NCBI RefSeq assembly: GCF_014204985.1
Contig: NZ_JACHMP010000001.1
Location: 3,968,001 to 4,032,000, forward strand
Direction of reading: 5' to 3'
DNA from: Streptosporangium becharense
GTDB lineage: Bacteria > Actinomycetota > Actinomycetes > Streptosporangiales > Streptosporangiaceae
Length of the DNA: 64,000 nt
Below, piece by piece: positions 1-9,363 of the stretch. The position numbers and the translations under genes are program-made. A model generated the notes under the pieces. That model was not told where the DNA came from. It searched no databases and saw only the letters and a program-made list of their open reading frames with translations. The first letter of the stretch is position 1; each line of letters starts with the position of its first letter.

Positions 1-470
1 TCGAGCGCGTCCCAGAGCCGGGCGATGCGCTCGAGCTTGCGGGCCATGGCGTTGCCGCCGCCCGCGGTGTTCTCGATCAGCACCGGGACGCCGTGCCCGC
101 CGAGGTCGAGGCGCTCGAACACCTTGCGCCAGTTGTCGAAGCCGAGCTGCGGGTCGTCTCCGGCGCCGACGTGCCCGCCGTGCACGATCAGCCCCCTGGC
201 CCCCAGCTCGGCCGCCGCCGCCAGGTGCGCGCTCAGCAGTTTGCGACTGGGGATGCGGATCCGGTTGTTGCCGGTCGCCACGTTGATCACGTATGGGGCG
301 TGGACGTACACCTCCACCCCCGAGTCTTTGATCTCCCGGGTCTTCTCCCCGATGACCGGGCCCTTCCAGCCCTGCGGGTCACCGAGGAAGAACTGCACGA
401 CCTCGGCGCCGAGCGCCCTGGCGTGGGCCAGCGGGTCGTCCTGGTCGACATGGGCTCCGATAAGCGGCAT
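1..470 (-). CDS. nfo: Deoxyribonuclease IV (apurinic/apyrimidinic endonuclease), C-terminus cut by window edge
   Basis: Base-excision repair endonuclease IV, a zinc-dependent TIM-barrel enzyme that nicks 5' of abasic sites. About 156 N-terminal residues are visible. The protein starts MPLIGAHVDQDDPLAHARAL; further on come FFLGDPQGWK, VHAPYVINVA, IVHGGHVGAG and LIENTAGGGN, which match the family's H-A-P-Y, V-x-H-x-G-H and E-N-T-A-G metal-site segments. The remainder lies left of base 1. Family assignment is by motif recognition; the start ATG is at 470. Confidence 0.88.
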   Translation of the reverse strand, partial: MPLIGAHVDQDDPLAHARALGAEVVQFFLGDPQGWKGPVIGEKTREIKDSGVEVYVHAPYVINVATGNNRIRIPSRKLLSAHLAAAAELGARGLIVHGGHVGAGDDPQLGFDNWRKVFERLDLGGHGVPVLIENTAGGGNAMARKLERIARLWDAL

Positions 471-628
471 GCCTCCGAGGGTAGCCCTCCGGGCCCCGTC
501 CGGGCCGTTTCGAGGACCGGCCCGGCCGCAGTGGCCCCGGGCCGTTTCGAGGACCGGCCCGGGGGCAGTCGCGAGGTGCGCTCCCCGACGCCCGCCCCGC
601 GGCGGGCCGAACCCCCCAAGGAGTCGAA

Positions 629-811
629 GTGGCTTACCACCGCAGAGGCATCGGCGTCTTCGGCCTCGTCTACCTCCTGGTCGGCCTGTATGTCGCCTGG
701 GTCTACGACTACATCACCCCCGGGCTGCTCAGGGACGTCGCCGAGGCGCTCCTGGCGGTCGTCCTGTGGGTCCTCGTCCTGCTGGGCGTGGATCTCCACC
801 TGGGCGGCTGA
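629..811 (+). CDS. Small membrane protein, 60 aa
   Basis: Unknown function. GTG start at 629 preceded by AAGGAG at 618-623, an ideal ribosome-binding distance. Residues about 9-25 and 38-55 form two hydrophobic stretches separated by a short polar loop (DYITPGLLRDVAEA), so a two-helix inner-membrane protein is likely. It is divergent from the nfo gene and convergent with the next small membrane gene. The clear RBS and compact two-helix pattern support a real gene despite its size. Confidence 0.7.
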   Translation: MAYHRRGIGVFGLVYLLVGLYVAWVYDYITPGLLRDVAEALLAVVLWVLVLLGVDLHLGG

Positions 812-895
812 CCGTCTTCGCGGCCTTTCCCCGCCTTCCCGCCTCCCCACGCGGTGTGGTCCCCGGTGCTCGGGCCCCCGGCCCCCGGCCCCGGC

Positions 896-1213
896 CTACG
901 GGAGGAAGCCTCCGTGGTAGATGCCGAGGGCCACACCGACGAACGAGCCCACCATGCCGACGATGTTCAGCGAGCGTTCCGGTGTCGTCGCGGAGACGTA
1001 CTGCGACAGGAACCCCCCGGCGAAGCCCACCGCCCCCGCCCACGACGCGATCACGTGCGCGTCCGGGATGAGACCGGTGACGAAGGCGATCAGCCCGCAG
1101 GCGAGCGTCGCGACGCTCATGATGTTCTCGACGGGGTGGGGCTGCCCGTCGTCGTTCAGCGTGAACCGGAACGGCCGGCGTCGAGCGGGTCCCAGCGCGT
1201 GCGGCATCTTCAC
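896..1213 (-). CDS. Small conserved-type membrane protein, 105 aa
   Basis: Unknown function. A short Arg-rich cytoplasmic N-terminus (about 1-30) is followed by three hydrophobic segments near residues 32-48, 56-72 and 84-100. GTG start at 1213 (MKMPHALG), with an internal ATG two codons later as the alternative start. It is transcribed away from rpsF, so the 1214-1431 gap holds both promoters. No catalytic motif is visible. Confidence 0.65.
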   Translation of the reverse strand: MKMPHALGPARRRPFRFTLNDDGQPHPVENIMSVATLACGLIAFVTGLIPDAHVIASWAGAVGFAGGFLSQYVSATTPERSLNIVGMVGSFVGVALGIYHGGFLP

Positions 1214-1379
1214 CGCCCCCTCTTTCCACGTCCTTTGTGGTGGGGTTCCCGCCGGTCCGGCGGCTCAACCCTCGGCGGACTGGTAAGCTGTCACGGCTGC
1301 GTCGAATGGGTGTGTCATCGCCCACCCCACCACGAGCGCCGAAATGGGCGCCCATGGTGAAGAACGTCAGCGTCCTCCT

Positions 1380-1400
1380 GTCACGGCACGGTGTCGTGAC
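1380..1400 (+). promoter_or_regulatory. rpsF leader hairpin
   Basis: Two 10-base arms (GTCACGGCAC and GTGTCGTGAC, one G-U pair) flank a single central base about 32 nt before the rpsF ATG, followed by ACCGCAA and the RBS GAGGAGG (1413-1419). Many bacteria autoregulate rpsF through an S6:S18 binding leader structure with a CCG element; this hairpin and the adjacent CCG are positioned to serve that role, but the match to the published motif is not proven. Confidence 0.4.
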
Positions 1401-1431
1401 CGCAACAGTCCAGAGGAGGTTGGAAACCAGC

Positions 1432-1722
1432 ATGCGCCGTTACGAAGTGATGGTCATTCTCGACCCTTCGCTCGATGAGCGTACGGTGGCTCCTTCCCTC
1501 GACCAGTTCCTCACGGTCGTCCGCAACGACGGCGGCACCGTGGAGAAGGTCGACGTGTGGGGTCGTCGCCGGCTCGCCTACGACATCGCCAAGAAGCCCG
1601 AGGGCATCTACGCGGTCATCGACCTGAGTGCGGAGCCCGCCACGGTCAAGGAGCTCGACCGGCAGATGAACCTCAACGAGGGCATCCTGCGCACCAAGGT
1701 CCTGCGTCCGGACGTGCACTAA
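1432..1722 (+). CDS. rpsF: 30S ribosomal protein S6
   Basis: Small-subunit protein that pairs with S18 on the central domain of 16S rRNA. It has 96 residues, the usual size, starting [16 protein letters not shown] and containing the [20 protein letters not shown] core typical of S6. The ATG at 1432 follows GAGGAGG at 1413-1419. It is first gene of the rpsF-ssb-rpsR-rplI operon. Confidence 0.97.
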   Translation: MRRYEVMVILDPSLDERTVAPSLDQFLTVVRNDGGTVEKVDVWGRRRLAYDIAKKPEGIYAVIDLSAEPATVKELDRQMNLNEGILRTKVLRPDVH

Positions 1723-1798
1723 CTCCCCGAATTTGTCGGGCGTCAGCCGTACTCTGAGCCGATAACCAGCGAAGGCCGCAGGAAGGGCAACGCTAGCC

Positions 1799-2344
1799 AT
1801 GGCAGCAGGCGACACCACGATCACCATCGTCGGCAACCTCGTCGACGATCCCGAGCTGCGCTTCACCCCGACGGGGCAAGCGGTGGCCCGGTTCCGCATC
1901 GCGTCCACTCCGAGGTTCCTCGACAAGACGACCAACGAGTGGAAAGACGGCGAAGGCCTGTTCCTGACCTGCAACGTCTGGCGGCAGGCGGCGGAGAACG
2001 TCGCCGAGAGCCTCCAGCGCGGCATGCGGGTCATCGTTCAGGGACGTCTTCGCCAGCGGTCCTACGAGACCAAGGAAGGCGAGAAGCGCACCGTCTACGA
2101 GGTTGAGGTCGACGAGGTCGGCCCCTCCCTGAGGAACGCGACCGCCAAGGTCAACAAGACCTCCCGCCAGGGCGGTGGCGGCGGCGGCTTCGGCGGCCCC
2201 GCCAACGACCCGTGGGCCTCCGCCGCTCCCGCCCCGCCTCAGGGCGGCGGTTACGGCGGTAACCAGGGTGGCGGCGGCTACGGCGGCGGCAACCAGGGCG
2301 GCGGTTTCGGCGGTGGCGACTTCAGCGACGAGCCCCCCTTCTAA
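1799..2344 (+). CDS. ssb: Single-stranded DNA-binding protein
   Basis: Coats single-stranded DNA during replication, repair and recombination. The N-terminal OB-fold (about 1-115) includes [19 protein letters not shown] and the [18 protein letters not shown] segment. Residues about 120-175 are a Gly-rich, Asn/Gln-containing flexible linker, and the tail ends DFSDEPPF, the acidic tip that recruits partner proteins. At 181 residues it matches the long actinobacterial housekeeping SSB. It lies between rpsF and rpsR, as in the conserved operon. Confidence 0.97.
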   Translation: MAAGDTTITIVGNLVDDPELRFTPTGQAVARFRIASTPRFLDKTTNEWKDGEGLFLTCNVWRQAAENVAESLQRGMRVIVQGRLRQRSYETKEGEKRTVYEVEVDEVGPSLRNATAKVNKTSRQGGGGGGFGGPANDPWASAAPAPPQGGGYGGNQGGGGYGGGNQGGGFGGGDFSDEPPF

Positions 2345-2444
2345 GGGGTTCGCCGAAGACGGCCGCGACCACGTCTTCCACATCCAGTCCATATCCGCAG
2401 CGACCATTCCCGCCTGACGGCGGGGCTCTGAAAGGAGCACCACG

Positions 2445-2681
2445 ATGGCCAAGCCGGCACTGCGCAAGCCGAAGAAGAAGGTTTGCCTGTTCTGCCATGA
2501 CAAGATCTCCTACGTCGACTACAAGGACACGGCGCTGCTTCGGAAGTTCATCTCCGACCGCGGCAAGATCCGTGCCCGCCGGGTGACGGGCAACTGCACC
2601 CAGCACCAGCGTGACGTGGCGACCGCTATCAAGAACGCTCGTGAGATGGCGCTCCTGCCCTACATGAGCACCGCGCGCTAA
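2445..2681 (+). CDS. rpsR: 30S ribosomal protein S18, zinc-ligand form
   Basis: Central-domain small-subunit protein, partner of S6. It has 78 residues with VCLFCHD near residue 16 (CxxC) and [10 protein letters not shown] near residue 50, giving three Cys plus His as a plausible zinc site, i.e. the C+ type. Actinobacteria often carry a second zinc-free S18 elsewhere that is induced on zinc starvation; this operon copy is the zinc form. RBS AAAGGAG at 2430-2436. Confidence 0.96.
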   Translation: MAKPALRKPKKKVCLFCHDKISYVDYKDTALLRKFISDRGKIRARRVTGNCTQHQRDVATAIKNAREMALLPYMSTAR

Positions 2682-2694
2682 GGAGGTCAGGCAA

Positions 2695-3141
2695 ATGAAG
2701 CTCATTCTCACCAGTGAGGTCACCGGCCTCGGCGCCCCCGGCGACATCGTCGAGGTCAAGAGCGGCTACGGCCGTAACTACCTGCTTCCCCGCGGCTTCG
2801 CGATCCTGTGGACGCGCGGCGGCGAGAAGCAGATCGCCTCGATCAAGAAGGCCCGCGACGCCCGCGAGATCCGCGACCTCGGCACCGCCAAGGAAGTCGC
2901 CGCTCAGCTGCGGGTTCTGAAGGTGGTCCTGAAGACCAAGGCCGGCGAGTCCGGCCGCCTCTTCGGTTCCATCACCACGGGTGACGTCGCCGAGGCCGTC
3001 CAGGCCGCCGGCGGTCCGGTTCTCGACCGCCGCCGCATCGAGATCGCCTCCGCGATCAAGAGCGTCGGCTCCCACCGGGTCAGCGTCAAGCTGCACCCGG
3101 AGGTGTCCGCGTCCCTCGACATCGAGGTCGTCGCGGCCTGA
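2695..3141 (+). CDS. rplI: 50S ribosomal protein L9
   Basis: Large-subunit protein binding 23S rRNA near L1. It has 148 residues with the N-terminal RNA-binding domain (MKLILTSEVTGLGAPGD, SGYGRNYLLPRGFA) and a C-terminal domain joined by the central helix, as expected. It starts 13 nt after rpsR behind AAGGAGG at 2681-2687. Last gene of the operon, followed by a terminator-like hairpin. Confidence 0.97.
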   Translation: MKLILTSEVTGLGAPGDIVEVKSGYGRNYLLPRGFAILWTRGGEKQIASIKKARDAREIRDLGTAKEVAAQLRVLKVVLKTKAGESGRLFGSITTGDVAEAVQAAGGPVLDRRRIEIASAIKSVGSHRVSVKLHPEVSASLDIEVVAA

Positions 3142-3156
3142 GCCAGGCCCATGCGA

Positions 3157-3196
3157 CAAGGGTCCCTCTCCATCCGGAGCGGGGCCCTTGCCTTTT
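3157..3196 (+). terminator. Terminator after rplI
   Basis: Arms CAAGGGTCCC (3157-3166) and GGGGCCCTTG (3181-3190) form a GC-rich stem with one mismatch, followed by CCTTTT. It lies 16 nt after the rplI stop and closes the ribosomal operon. Confidence 0.7.
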
Positions 3197-3311
3197 CCCC
3201 GGAAGATCATCCATATGGTGGTCGCCGTGACGTTCAGTGACCTCCAATACGTACAATTCGCCTCGTCGCCTGTTCAGATTCGGCGATCACCGTTTCGCCC
3301 TGGAGGTCTTC

Positions 3312-4190
3312 ATGGTTCGTTCTTCGACGCTGCTCGCCCTCGGTGCCCTCACGGCCGCCGCGGTGGCCTGCGCTCCCGCCTCGGAGACGACGACCCAGGC
3401 GAGCCCCGCGGCCCCGGGAGCCTCGGGCTCCGCCGACACCTGCGCCAAGGACAGCCTCACGCTGAAGACGCCGGGCAAGCTGACCGTCGGCACCGACAAG
3501 CCCGCCTACGAACCGTGGTTCAAGGACGACAACCCGGCCAACGGTGAGGGCTTCGAGAGCGCGGTGGTCTACGCCGTCGCCGGTCGGCTCGGCTTCGCCC
3601 CCGGCGACGTCACCTGGGCCACGGTGAAGTTCGACTCCGCGTTCGCCCCCGGCGCCAAGCAGTTCGACTTCGACCTCAACCAGGTCTCGGTCACCCCGGA
3701 TCGGGCCAAGGTCGTCGACTTCAGCAAGGGCTACTACACGGTCAAGCAGGCCGTGGTGGCGCTGGAGGGGTCCAACATCGCCTCCGCGACCGACCTGGCG
3801 GGCCTGAAGGACGCCAAGATCGGTGTGCAGGTGGGCACCACCTCGTTGCAGGCGGTCAAGGACGTCATCAAGCCCCCCGCCGGACCCAACGTCTACAACG
3901 AGCAGATCGACGCGGTCAACGCGCTGAAGAACAAGCAGGTCGACGCGATCGTGGTCGACCTGCCCACCGCCTTCTACGTGACCGCCGCCCAGATCGAGAA
4001 CGCCAAGATCGTCGGCCAGTTCGGCACCGCCTCCGGCGAGCCGGAGGTCTTCGGCGCGGTCTTCGAGAAGGGCAGCCCGCTGGTGGGCTGTGTCAACAAG
4101 GCACTCGACGAGCTGACCGCCTCGGGTGAGCTGGCGAAGATCGAGTCCAAGTGGCTGGGCTCGGCGGCGGGCGCGCCGGAGCTGAAGTGA
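3312..4190 (+). CDS. Amino-acid ABC transporter substrate-binding lipoprotein
   Basis: Extracytoplasmic binding protein of a polar amino-acid importer (family 3 type). The ATG at 3312 follows GGAGG (3302-3306) and begins a lipoprotein signal peptide, MVRSSTLLALGALTAAAVAC, with the lipobox Cys at residue 20. The mature part has family features: GKLTVGTDKPAYEPWF, then FDSAFAPGAKQFDFDLNQVS and GLKDAKIGVQVGTTSLQAV. The stop overlaps the permease GTG start. The substrate is not determinable from sequence. Confidence 0.92.
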   Translation: MVRSSTLLALGALTAAAVACAPASETTTQASPAAPGASGSADTCAKDSLTLKTPGKLTVGTDKPAYEPWFKDDNPANGEGFESAVVYAVAGRLGFAPGDVTWATVKFDSAFAPGAKQFDFDLNQVSVTPDRAKVVDFSKGYYTVKQAVVALEGSNIASATDLAGLKDAKIGVQVGTTSLQAVKDVIKPPAGPNVYNEQIDAVNALKNKQVDAIVVDLPTAFYVTAAQIENAKIVGQFGTASGEPEVFGAVFEKGSPLVGCVNKALDELTASGELAKIESKWLGSAAGAPELK

Positions 4191-5077
4191 TCTCGCCGCC
4201 GTCGCGGCCACCGGGGAGCGACGATCGCCCGCAGGCCGCCTCGGAGTGGGTGAAGAGCGAACGTCAGACCGAGCGTGAGCGGCTCCGCAGAAGGTCGGCG
4301 ATCCGCTCGGGGTCGATCGCGACGGCCTCGACGATCCTGGTGATCGTCCTGCTCGCCTGGGTGTTCACCAACTCGCCGGGCTGGCCCCGCGTCCGGGAGA
4401 CGTTCTTCGACTTCGAACAGTTCACCGGTGCGCTGCCGGACGTGCTGGACGGGTTCCTGCTCAACATCAAGATCTTCCTGATCGCCGAACCGCTGATCCT
4501 GGTCGTCGGACTGCTCGTCGCACTGACCCGCACCCTCACCGCGCCGGTGTTCTTCCCGCTGCGCGCGCTGGCGGTGGCCTACACCGACGTCTTCCGCGGT
4601 GTGCCGACGATCCTGGTCATCTACCTGGTCGGCTTCGGCCTGCCCGCGCTCGGCCTGCAGGGCACCCCGACGGACCTGACGACGCTGGGCGTCATCGCCC
4701 TCACGCTCTCCTACGGCGCGTACGTGGCGGAGGTCTTCCGGGCGGGTATCGACTCGGTTCACCCCAGCCAGCGGGCCGCGGCCCGCTCCCTCGGCCTGAG
4801 CCACGGCCAGACGATGCGTTACGTGGTGATGCCCCAGGCCGTGCGCCGGGTGGTGCCGCCGCTGCTCAACGACTTCGTCTCGCTGCAGAAGGACACCGCG
4901 CTCGTCGCCACGATCGGCCCGCTGGAGGCGCTGCGGCAGGCGCAGATCCATGTCGCGAGCACCTTCAACTACACCCCCTACCTGGTGGCGGCGCTGCTGT
5001 TCATCCTGCTCACCATCCCCATGGCCCGCTTCACCGACTACCTGGCGGCCCGATCGCAGAGGCGGCGAGGCCAGTGA
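4187..5077 (+). CDS. Amino-acid ABC transporter permease
   Basis: Membrane subunit of the importer (His/Glu/Gln/Arg opine type). The GTG at 4187 overlaps the preceding stop (GTGA). A polar N-terminal 45 residues precede several membrane helices; the ABC-contact EAA loop is visible as RSLGLSHGQTMRYVVMPQAV, followed by RRVVPPLLNDFVSLQKDTAL. 296 residues. Translationally coupled on both sides, so the three subunits form one operon. Confidence 0.93.
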   Translation: MISPPSRPPGSDDRPQAASEWVKSERQTERERLRRRSAIRSGSIATASTILVIVLLAWVFTNSPGWPRVRETFFDFEQFTGALPDVLDGFLLNIKIFLIAEPLILVVGLLVALTRTLTAPVFFPLRALAVAYTDVFRGVPTILVIYLVGFGLPALGLQGTPTDLTTLGVIALTLSYGAYVAEVFRAGIDSVHPSQRAAARSLGLSHGQTMRYVVMPQAVRRVVPPLLNDFVSLQKDTALVATIGPLEALRQAQIHVASTFNYTPYLVAALLFILLTIPMARFTDYLAARSQRRRGQ

Positions 5078-5817
5078 GCCTGCTCACCATCGACGGGCTG
5101 TGGAAGAACTACCGCGGTCACAGCGTGCTGCGCGGGATCGACCTGGTGGTCGAACCGCACGAGGTGGTCTGCCTGATCGGTGCGTCGGGTTCGGGCAAGT
5201 CCACGCTGTTGCGCTGTGTGAACCTGCTGGAGACCGTCGACGACGGCACGATCCACCTGGACGGCGAGGAGATCACCGACGTCCGTACGGACCCCGACAC
5301 CGTCCGCAAGCGCATGGGCATCGTGTTCCAGTCGTTCAATCTCTTCCCGCACATGACCGTGCTCGACAACATCACGCTGGCCCCGCGCAAGGCGCACGGG
5401 GTCGGTCGCGGGGAGGCCGAGCGGCAGGCACGCGACCTGCTGGCCAGGTTCGGCCTGGCGGACAAGGCGACGGCCTATCCCGACCAGCTCTCCGGTGGCC
5501 AGCAGCAGCGCGCGGCCATCATCCGGGCGCTGGCCACCCGGCCCCGGCTGATGTTGCTGGACGAGGTCACCTCGGCGCTCGACCCGGCGCTGGTCAAAGA
5601 GGTGCTAGGGATCATCAGGGAGCTCAAGGAGGGCGGGATGACCATGATCCTGACCACCCACGAGATGGGCTTCTGCCGGGAGATCGCGGACACGGTCTGC
5701 TTCCTCGACGGCGGTGTGCTGCTGGAGCGCGGCACCCCCGAGCAGATCTTCACCGATCCCCGCGAGCCGCGTACCAGGGAGTTCCTGCAGAGTGTGATCG
5801 ACGCCCGGCGCCTGTGA
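5074..5817 (+). CDS. Amino-acid ABC transporter ATP-binding protein
   Basis: Nucleotide-binding subunit of the importer. The GTG at 5074 overlaps the permease stop. Visible motifs: Walker [11 protein letters not shown]-loop [13 protein letters not shown], signature [11 protein letters not shown], Walker [13 protein letters not shown], and the switch His in TTHEMGF. Walker B has the DE-V-TSALD form typical of the amino-acid uptake subfamily. 247 residues, full length. Confidence 0.95.
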   Translation: MSLLTIDGLWKNYRGHSVLRGIDLVVEPHEVVCLIGASGSGKSTLLRCVNLLETVDDGTIHLDGEEITDVRTDPDTVRKRMGIVFQSFNLFPHMTVLDNITLAPRKAHGVGRGEAERQARDLLARFGLADKATAYPDQLSGGQQQRAAIIRALATRPRLMLLDEVTSALDPALVKEVLGIIRELKEGGMTMILTTHEMGFCREIADTVCFLDGGVLLERGTPEQIFTDPREPRTREFLQSVIDARRL

Positions 5818-5882
5818 CAAGTCCCCCTTCCCCGGCACCGCGGGGCGGGGGACATCAGCGGTGGCGCCGGAGGCGGCGGGCC

Positions 5883-7574
5883 TCAGCGGCGGTGCCGGCC
5901 GCGCGGGCTCGGCCCCCCGGTGTCACCGGGATCGACGGGCCTGCGGCCGGACCCGTACCGGGGACCCGCACCCGGCCCGGGACCGGCACCGTGTTCCGGA
6001 CCGTACCCCGGCGTGAGGCCGGACACGGACCCGCCGGGACGCCGGACGAAGGGCGGGACGGGCTCGGGCAGCGACTGGAGCATGCCGGCGAGCACGCTGT
6101 TGCGCCTGCCGTACACCAGGTAGACCAGCACGCCCACGGCCATCCAGACGATGAAGTACAGCCACGTCACCAGCTGCAGGTTCACCATGAGCCACAGGGA
6201 GGCGACGATCGAGGCGATCGGCACGCCCGGGGAGAGCGGGACGCGGAAGCCTCTCGGCAGGTCGGGCATCGTCCGGCGCATCCTGATCACCCCGTAGGCC
6301 ACCGCGACGAATACGAACAGGGTGCCGATCACCACCAGCGGTTCGAGCGTCAGCACCGGGACGAACTCGGCCAGCACGATCGCCAGGACACCGATCAGCA
6401 GGGTCACCCTCGTCGGGCTGTGGTAGCTGCGATTGATCTTGGCGAGCGGCCGCGGGATCAACCCGTCGCGGGCCATGGAGAACATCACCCGGGTCAGGCC
6501 CACCAGCAGCACCAGGATGACCGTGGTGAGGCCGAGCACCGCCCCGATGTTGATGACGTGCACCATGAAACCCTCTCCGGCTTCCCGGAAGGCGTTGGCG
6601 AGCGGTGCGTCGGTGTCGATTCTGTCGTACGGGGTCATGCCGACCATCACCACGCCGACCGCGATGTAGATGACCGTGGTGATCACCAGGCCGCGGATGA
6701 TGCCCTTCGGGATCGAGCGCGGGGCGTCCTCCGCCTCCTCGGCGGCGGTGGCGACGACGTCGAAGCCGATGTACGCGAACGTGATGGCCGCTGAGGCGGC
6801 GAAGATGCCGAACCAGCCGAAGGCCCCGGTCTGACCGAACAGGATGCCCAGCAGCGGGGAGTGCAGGGTGTCCGCCGCCTCCTTGGCGGGTGCGGCGGGC
6901 ACCGGGATGGCGGCGAGGTTGCGCCGGTCGAAGTGGAGGGCCCCGACCACGATGACCGCGCCGACGGCCACCAGTTTGGCCACCACGATGATCCACAGGG
7001 CACGCAGGCCGACCCTGGCGCCGAGCGCGACCACCCCGGTCAGGAGCAGCAGGATGAGGAGCGTGAAGAGATCGAAGCCGGTGCCTTGGCCGACGACCCC
7101 CGCGATCGCCTCAGGGAGGCGCACACCGAGGTCGCCGAGCATCTGGGCGGCGTACAGCGACCAGACGCGCGCCACCACCGCCGTGGCCAGCAGGAGCTCC
7201 ATCACCAACGCCCAGCCGACGATCCAGGCCCAGACTTCGCCGAAGATGACGTAGGTGAAGGTGTAGGCGCTCCCGGACGCCGGCATGGCGGACGACAGCT
7301 CTGCGAAGCAGAAGGCCACGAGCAGACTGGTGATACCGGCGATCATGAAGGAGAGGATCACGCCCGGACCGGCCATGGTCGCGGCCTGGCGACCGGCGAC
7401 GCTGAAGATGCCTGCGCCGATCATCACGCCGAGGCCGAGCACGATGAGGGCCGCGGGGCCGTAGGCGGTGGGCAGACCATGACGCGCTCCGGTCCACCGG
7501 CCGGTGGCCTGGCTCGGGGGCATGCGGCGCATGATCGACGAGGGGAGACCTTCGGGCACGACGTGACCAATCAT
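5883..7574 (-). CDS. APC-superfamily amino-acid permease (cationic amino-acid transporter type)
   Basis: Secondary transporter. The first membrane helix has the APC substrate-loop pattern LGLGVMIGAGIFSVAG, followed by FAELSSAMPASGSAYTFTYV and AYIGFDVVATAAEEAEDAPR, the hallmark of CAT-type permeases. About 12-14 hydrophobic segments lie over residues 20-480; the C-terminal about 55 residues are Gly/Pro-rich and likely cytoplasmic and disordered. The ATG at 7574 lacks a clear RBS; the ATG at 7532 (MRRMPPSQ) is an alternative. Convergent with the importer operon. Confidence 0.9.
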   Translation of the reverse strand: MIGHVVPEGLPSSIMRRMPPSQATGRWTGARHGLPTAYGPAALIVLGLGVMIGAGIFSVAGRQAATMAGPGVILSFMIAGITSLLVAFCFAELSSAMPASGSAYTFTYVIFGEVWAWIVGWALVMELLLATAVVARVWSLYAAQMLGDLGVRLPEAIAGVVGQGTGFDLFTLLILLLLTGVVALGARVGLRALWIIVVAKLVAVGAVIVVGALHFDRRNLAAIPVPAAPAKEAADTLHSPLLGILFGQTGAFGWFGIFAASAAITFAYIGFDVVATAAEEAEDAPRSIPKGIIRGLVITTVIYIAVGVVMVGMTPYDRIDTDAPLANAFREAGEGFMVHVINIGAVLGLTTVILVLLVGLTRVMFSMARDGLIPRPLAKINRSYHSPTRVTLLIGVLAIVLAEFVPVLTLEPLVVIGTLFVFVAVAYGVIRMRRTMPDLPRGFRVPLSPGVPIASIVASLWLMVNLQLVTWLYFIVWMAVGVLVYLVYGRRNSVLAGMLQSLPEPVPPFVRRPGGSVSGLTPGYGPEHGAGPGPGAGPRYGSGRRPVDPGDTGGPSPRGRHRR

Positions 7575-7981
7575 GGTGGAGGAATGACCCGTATTGCCGG
7601 ACTCCTCACAGTGCCGTAGTCAGGTTCCACCCGACAAGGGGTAACCGGTCACGTGGTGGACACCACCCGATCACGCAAGGATCACCCGCTCACCGGGTGA
7701 CGCTCGTCACACGCCGTCGACCAGCAACGATGTGCCGCCGACGCACGTCTACGCCCAGCCGGGACGTGCCGCGCGTCACACACCGGCGATCGGCCGTGAC
7801 GTCCCGACCGCCGCACCGGCTGTCGACCGTGACGGACCACCCACCGCACACCGGCAACGAGCCGGGACGTGCCGCGCTTCACAAACCGGCGATCGGTCAT
7901 GACGGACCGCCGGTCACACGGCGGGCCGCCGGTCGCATGGTGGACCGCCGGTCATACGCCGACAACGAGCCAGGACGTGCC
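7575..7981. repeat. Degenerate repeats of about 103-108 bp downstream of the MATE gene
   Basis: The segment around AGCC[A/G]GGACGTGCC occurs near 7757, 7860 and 7968, with GGCGATCGG.C.TGACG following the first two copies. The third copy is the 3' coding end of the MATE gene (read backwards it encodes RARGTSWLVVGV). The two outer copies lie in non-coding DNA, so this 377-bp gap consists largely of duplicated gene-end sequence. No ORF or RNA gene is supported here. Confidence 0.6.
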
Positions 7982-9262
7982 CCGTGCCCGTACGGCCAGC
8001 GTGACCAGCCGCGCCGCCATCCACACCCCGAGCGCCAGCCACAGCGCGACCAACCCGCCGCCGGCGGTGACCACGAGGAGCGCGGCGGGCAGGTAGGCGA
8101 GCGTCGTCCACACCCCCGCCCAGGCCAGGTAGCGCTGGTCACCCGCGCCGATCAGCACCCCGTCCAGAACGAAGACCACACCGGCGACCGGCTGCAGTGC
8201 CGCCACCACCCACAACGCGTCGAGCAGCTCCCCCGCCACGGCCGGGCCCGCGTCGAACAGCGCGGGGGTGAACGGCCTGGCCACGATCACCAGAAGGCCG
8301 AGCACCACACCCGAGCCGATGCCCCACACCACCATCCGGCGGGTGGCCCCGCGAACCTCAGCCACATCGCCGGCGCCCAGGGCACGGCCGGTGATGGCCT
8401 GCCCGGCGATGGCGATCGCGTCCAGGGCGAACGCCAGGAGGGTCCAGACCCTGAGGGCGACGGTGTGCGCCTCGATCTGGTTCTCCCCCATCCGGGTGGC
8501 GACGGCGGTCGCGACGCCCAGCACCAACTGCAGGCAGGCCGTCCGGACGACCAGGGCGATCCCGGCCGATCCCGCGGCCCGGACACCCGCCAGATCGGGC
8601 CGGAACGGCGCGCCGTGCCGGATGAAGATCAGTAGAAGGTAGACGGCGGCGGCGGCGGACTGGGCCAGGACCGTCCCCCAGGCCGAGCCCGCGATCCCCC
8701 AGCCCAGGCCCAGGACGAACGTCACGTTGAGCACCGCGTTGAGCGTGAAGGCGCCCACCGACACCACCAGCGGGGTCGTGGTGTCCTGCATGCCGCGCAG
8801 CACGCCGGTGCCCGCGAGCACCAGCAGCATGGCCGGGACGCCGAGCAGACTGATCCGCAGGTAGGTCACCGCCTGCCGGGCGAGCTCCCCCTCGGCGCCG
8901 ATCAGCCCGGCGAGGGAGGGGGCGAGCGGCCAGAGCACCACGACGATCACCAGCCCGACCCCGGCGGCCAGCCAGAGACCGTCCACCGCCTGCCGGAGCG
9001 CCTGCCCGGTGTCGCCCGCCCCGATCCGCCGGGCCACCGCCGCCGTCGTCCCGTACGCCAGGAACACGCACAACCCCACCGCGGTGCTCAGCACCGTGCT
9101 CGCCACCCCCAGGGCACCGAGCGCGGGGGCGGGCAGGCGGCTGACCACCACAGTGTCGGTCAGCAGGAAGAGGGGCTCGGCGATCAGGGCGCCGAAGGCC
9201 GGGACCGCCAGCCGCAGGATCTGCCCGTCATAGCCACGGCCTGAGCGAGAGGTAAGAGGCAC
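7952..9262 (-). CDS. MATE-family multidrug/DinF-type efflux transporter
   Basis: Sodium- or proton-coupled exporter. Twelve hydrophobic segments are spread over the protein; family landmarks include LRLAVPAFGALIAEPLFLLT at the first helix, GVLRGMQDTTTP after helix 6 and FVLDGVLIGAGDQRYL in the second half. GTG at 9262 is chosen because family proteins begin just before ILRLAVP; an in-frame ATG at 9322 is the alternative. Divergent from dnaB. Confidence 0.88.
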   Translation of the reverse strand: MPLTSRSGRGYDGQILRLAVPAFGALIAEPLFLLTDTVVVSRLPAPALGALGVASTVLSTAVGLCVFLAYGTTAAVARRIGAGDTGQALRQAVDGLWLAAGVGLVIVVVLWPLAPSLAGLIGAEGELARQAVTYLRISLLGVPAMLLVLAGTGVLRGMQDTTTPLVVSVGAFTLNAVLNVTFVLGLGWGIAGSAWGTVLAQSAAAAVYLLLIFIRHGAPFRPDLAGVRAAGSAGIALVVRTACLQLVLGVATAVATRMGENQIEAHTVALRVWTLLAFALDAIAIAGQAITGRALGAGDVAEVRGATRRMVVWGIGSGVVLGLLVIVARPFTPALFDAGPAVAGELLDALWVVAALQPVAGVVFVLDGVLIGAGDQRYLAWAGVWTTLAYLPAALLVVTAGGGLVALWLALGVWMAARLVTLAVRARGTSWLVVGV

Positions 9263-9363
9263 CTCTCCATTGTGCCCATTACGCTTGGGTAGATCTTCGG
9301 TGGGATGAACCGGTCGGGCCATGCCATGCGGGGCACTTGTCGGCGTGTCATCCCAACTTTCTT

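Noticed and set aside
25-1071. Long plus-strand frames over the first kilobase
   Set aside because: Their translations are Arg/Pro-rich shadows; the minus strand encodes endonuclease IV with clear motifs.
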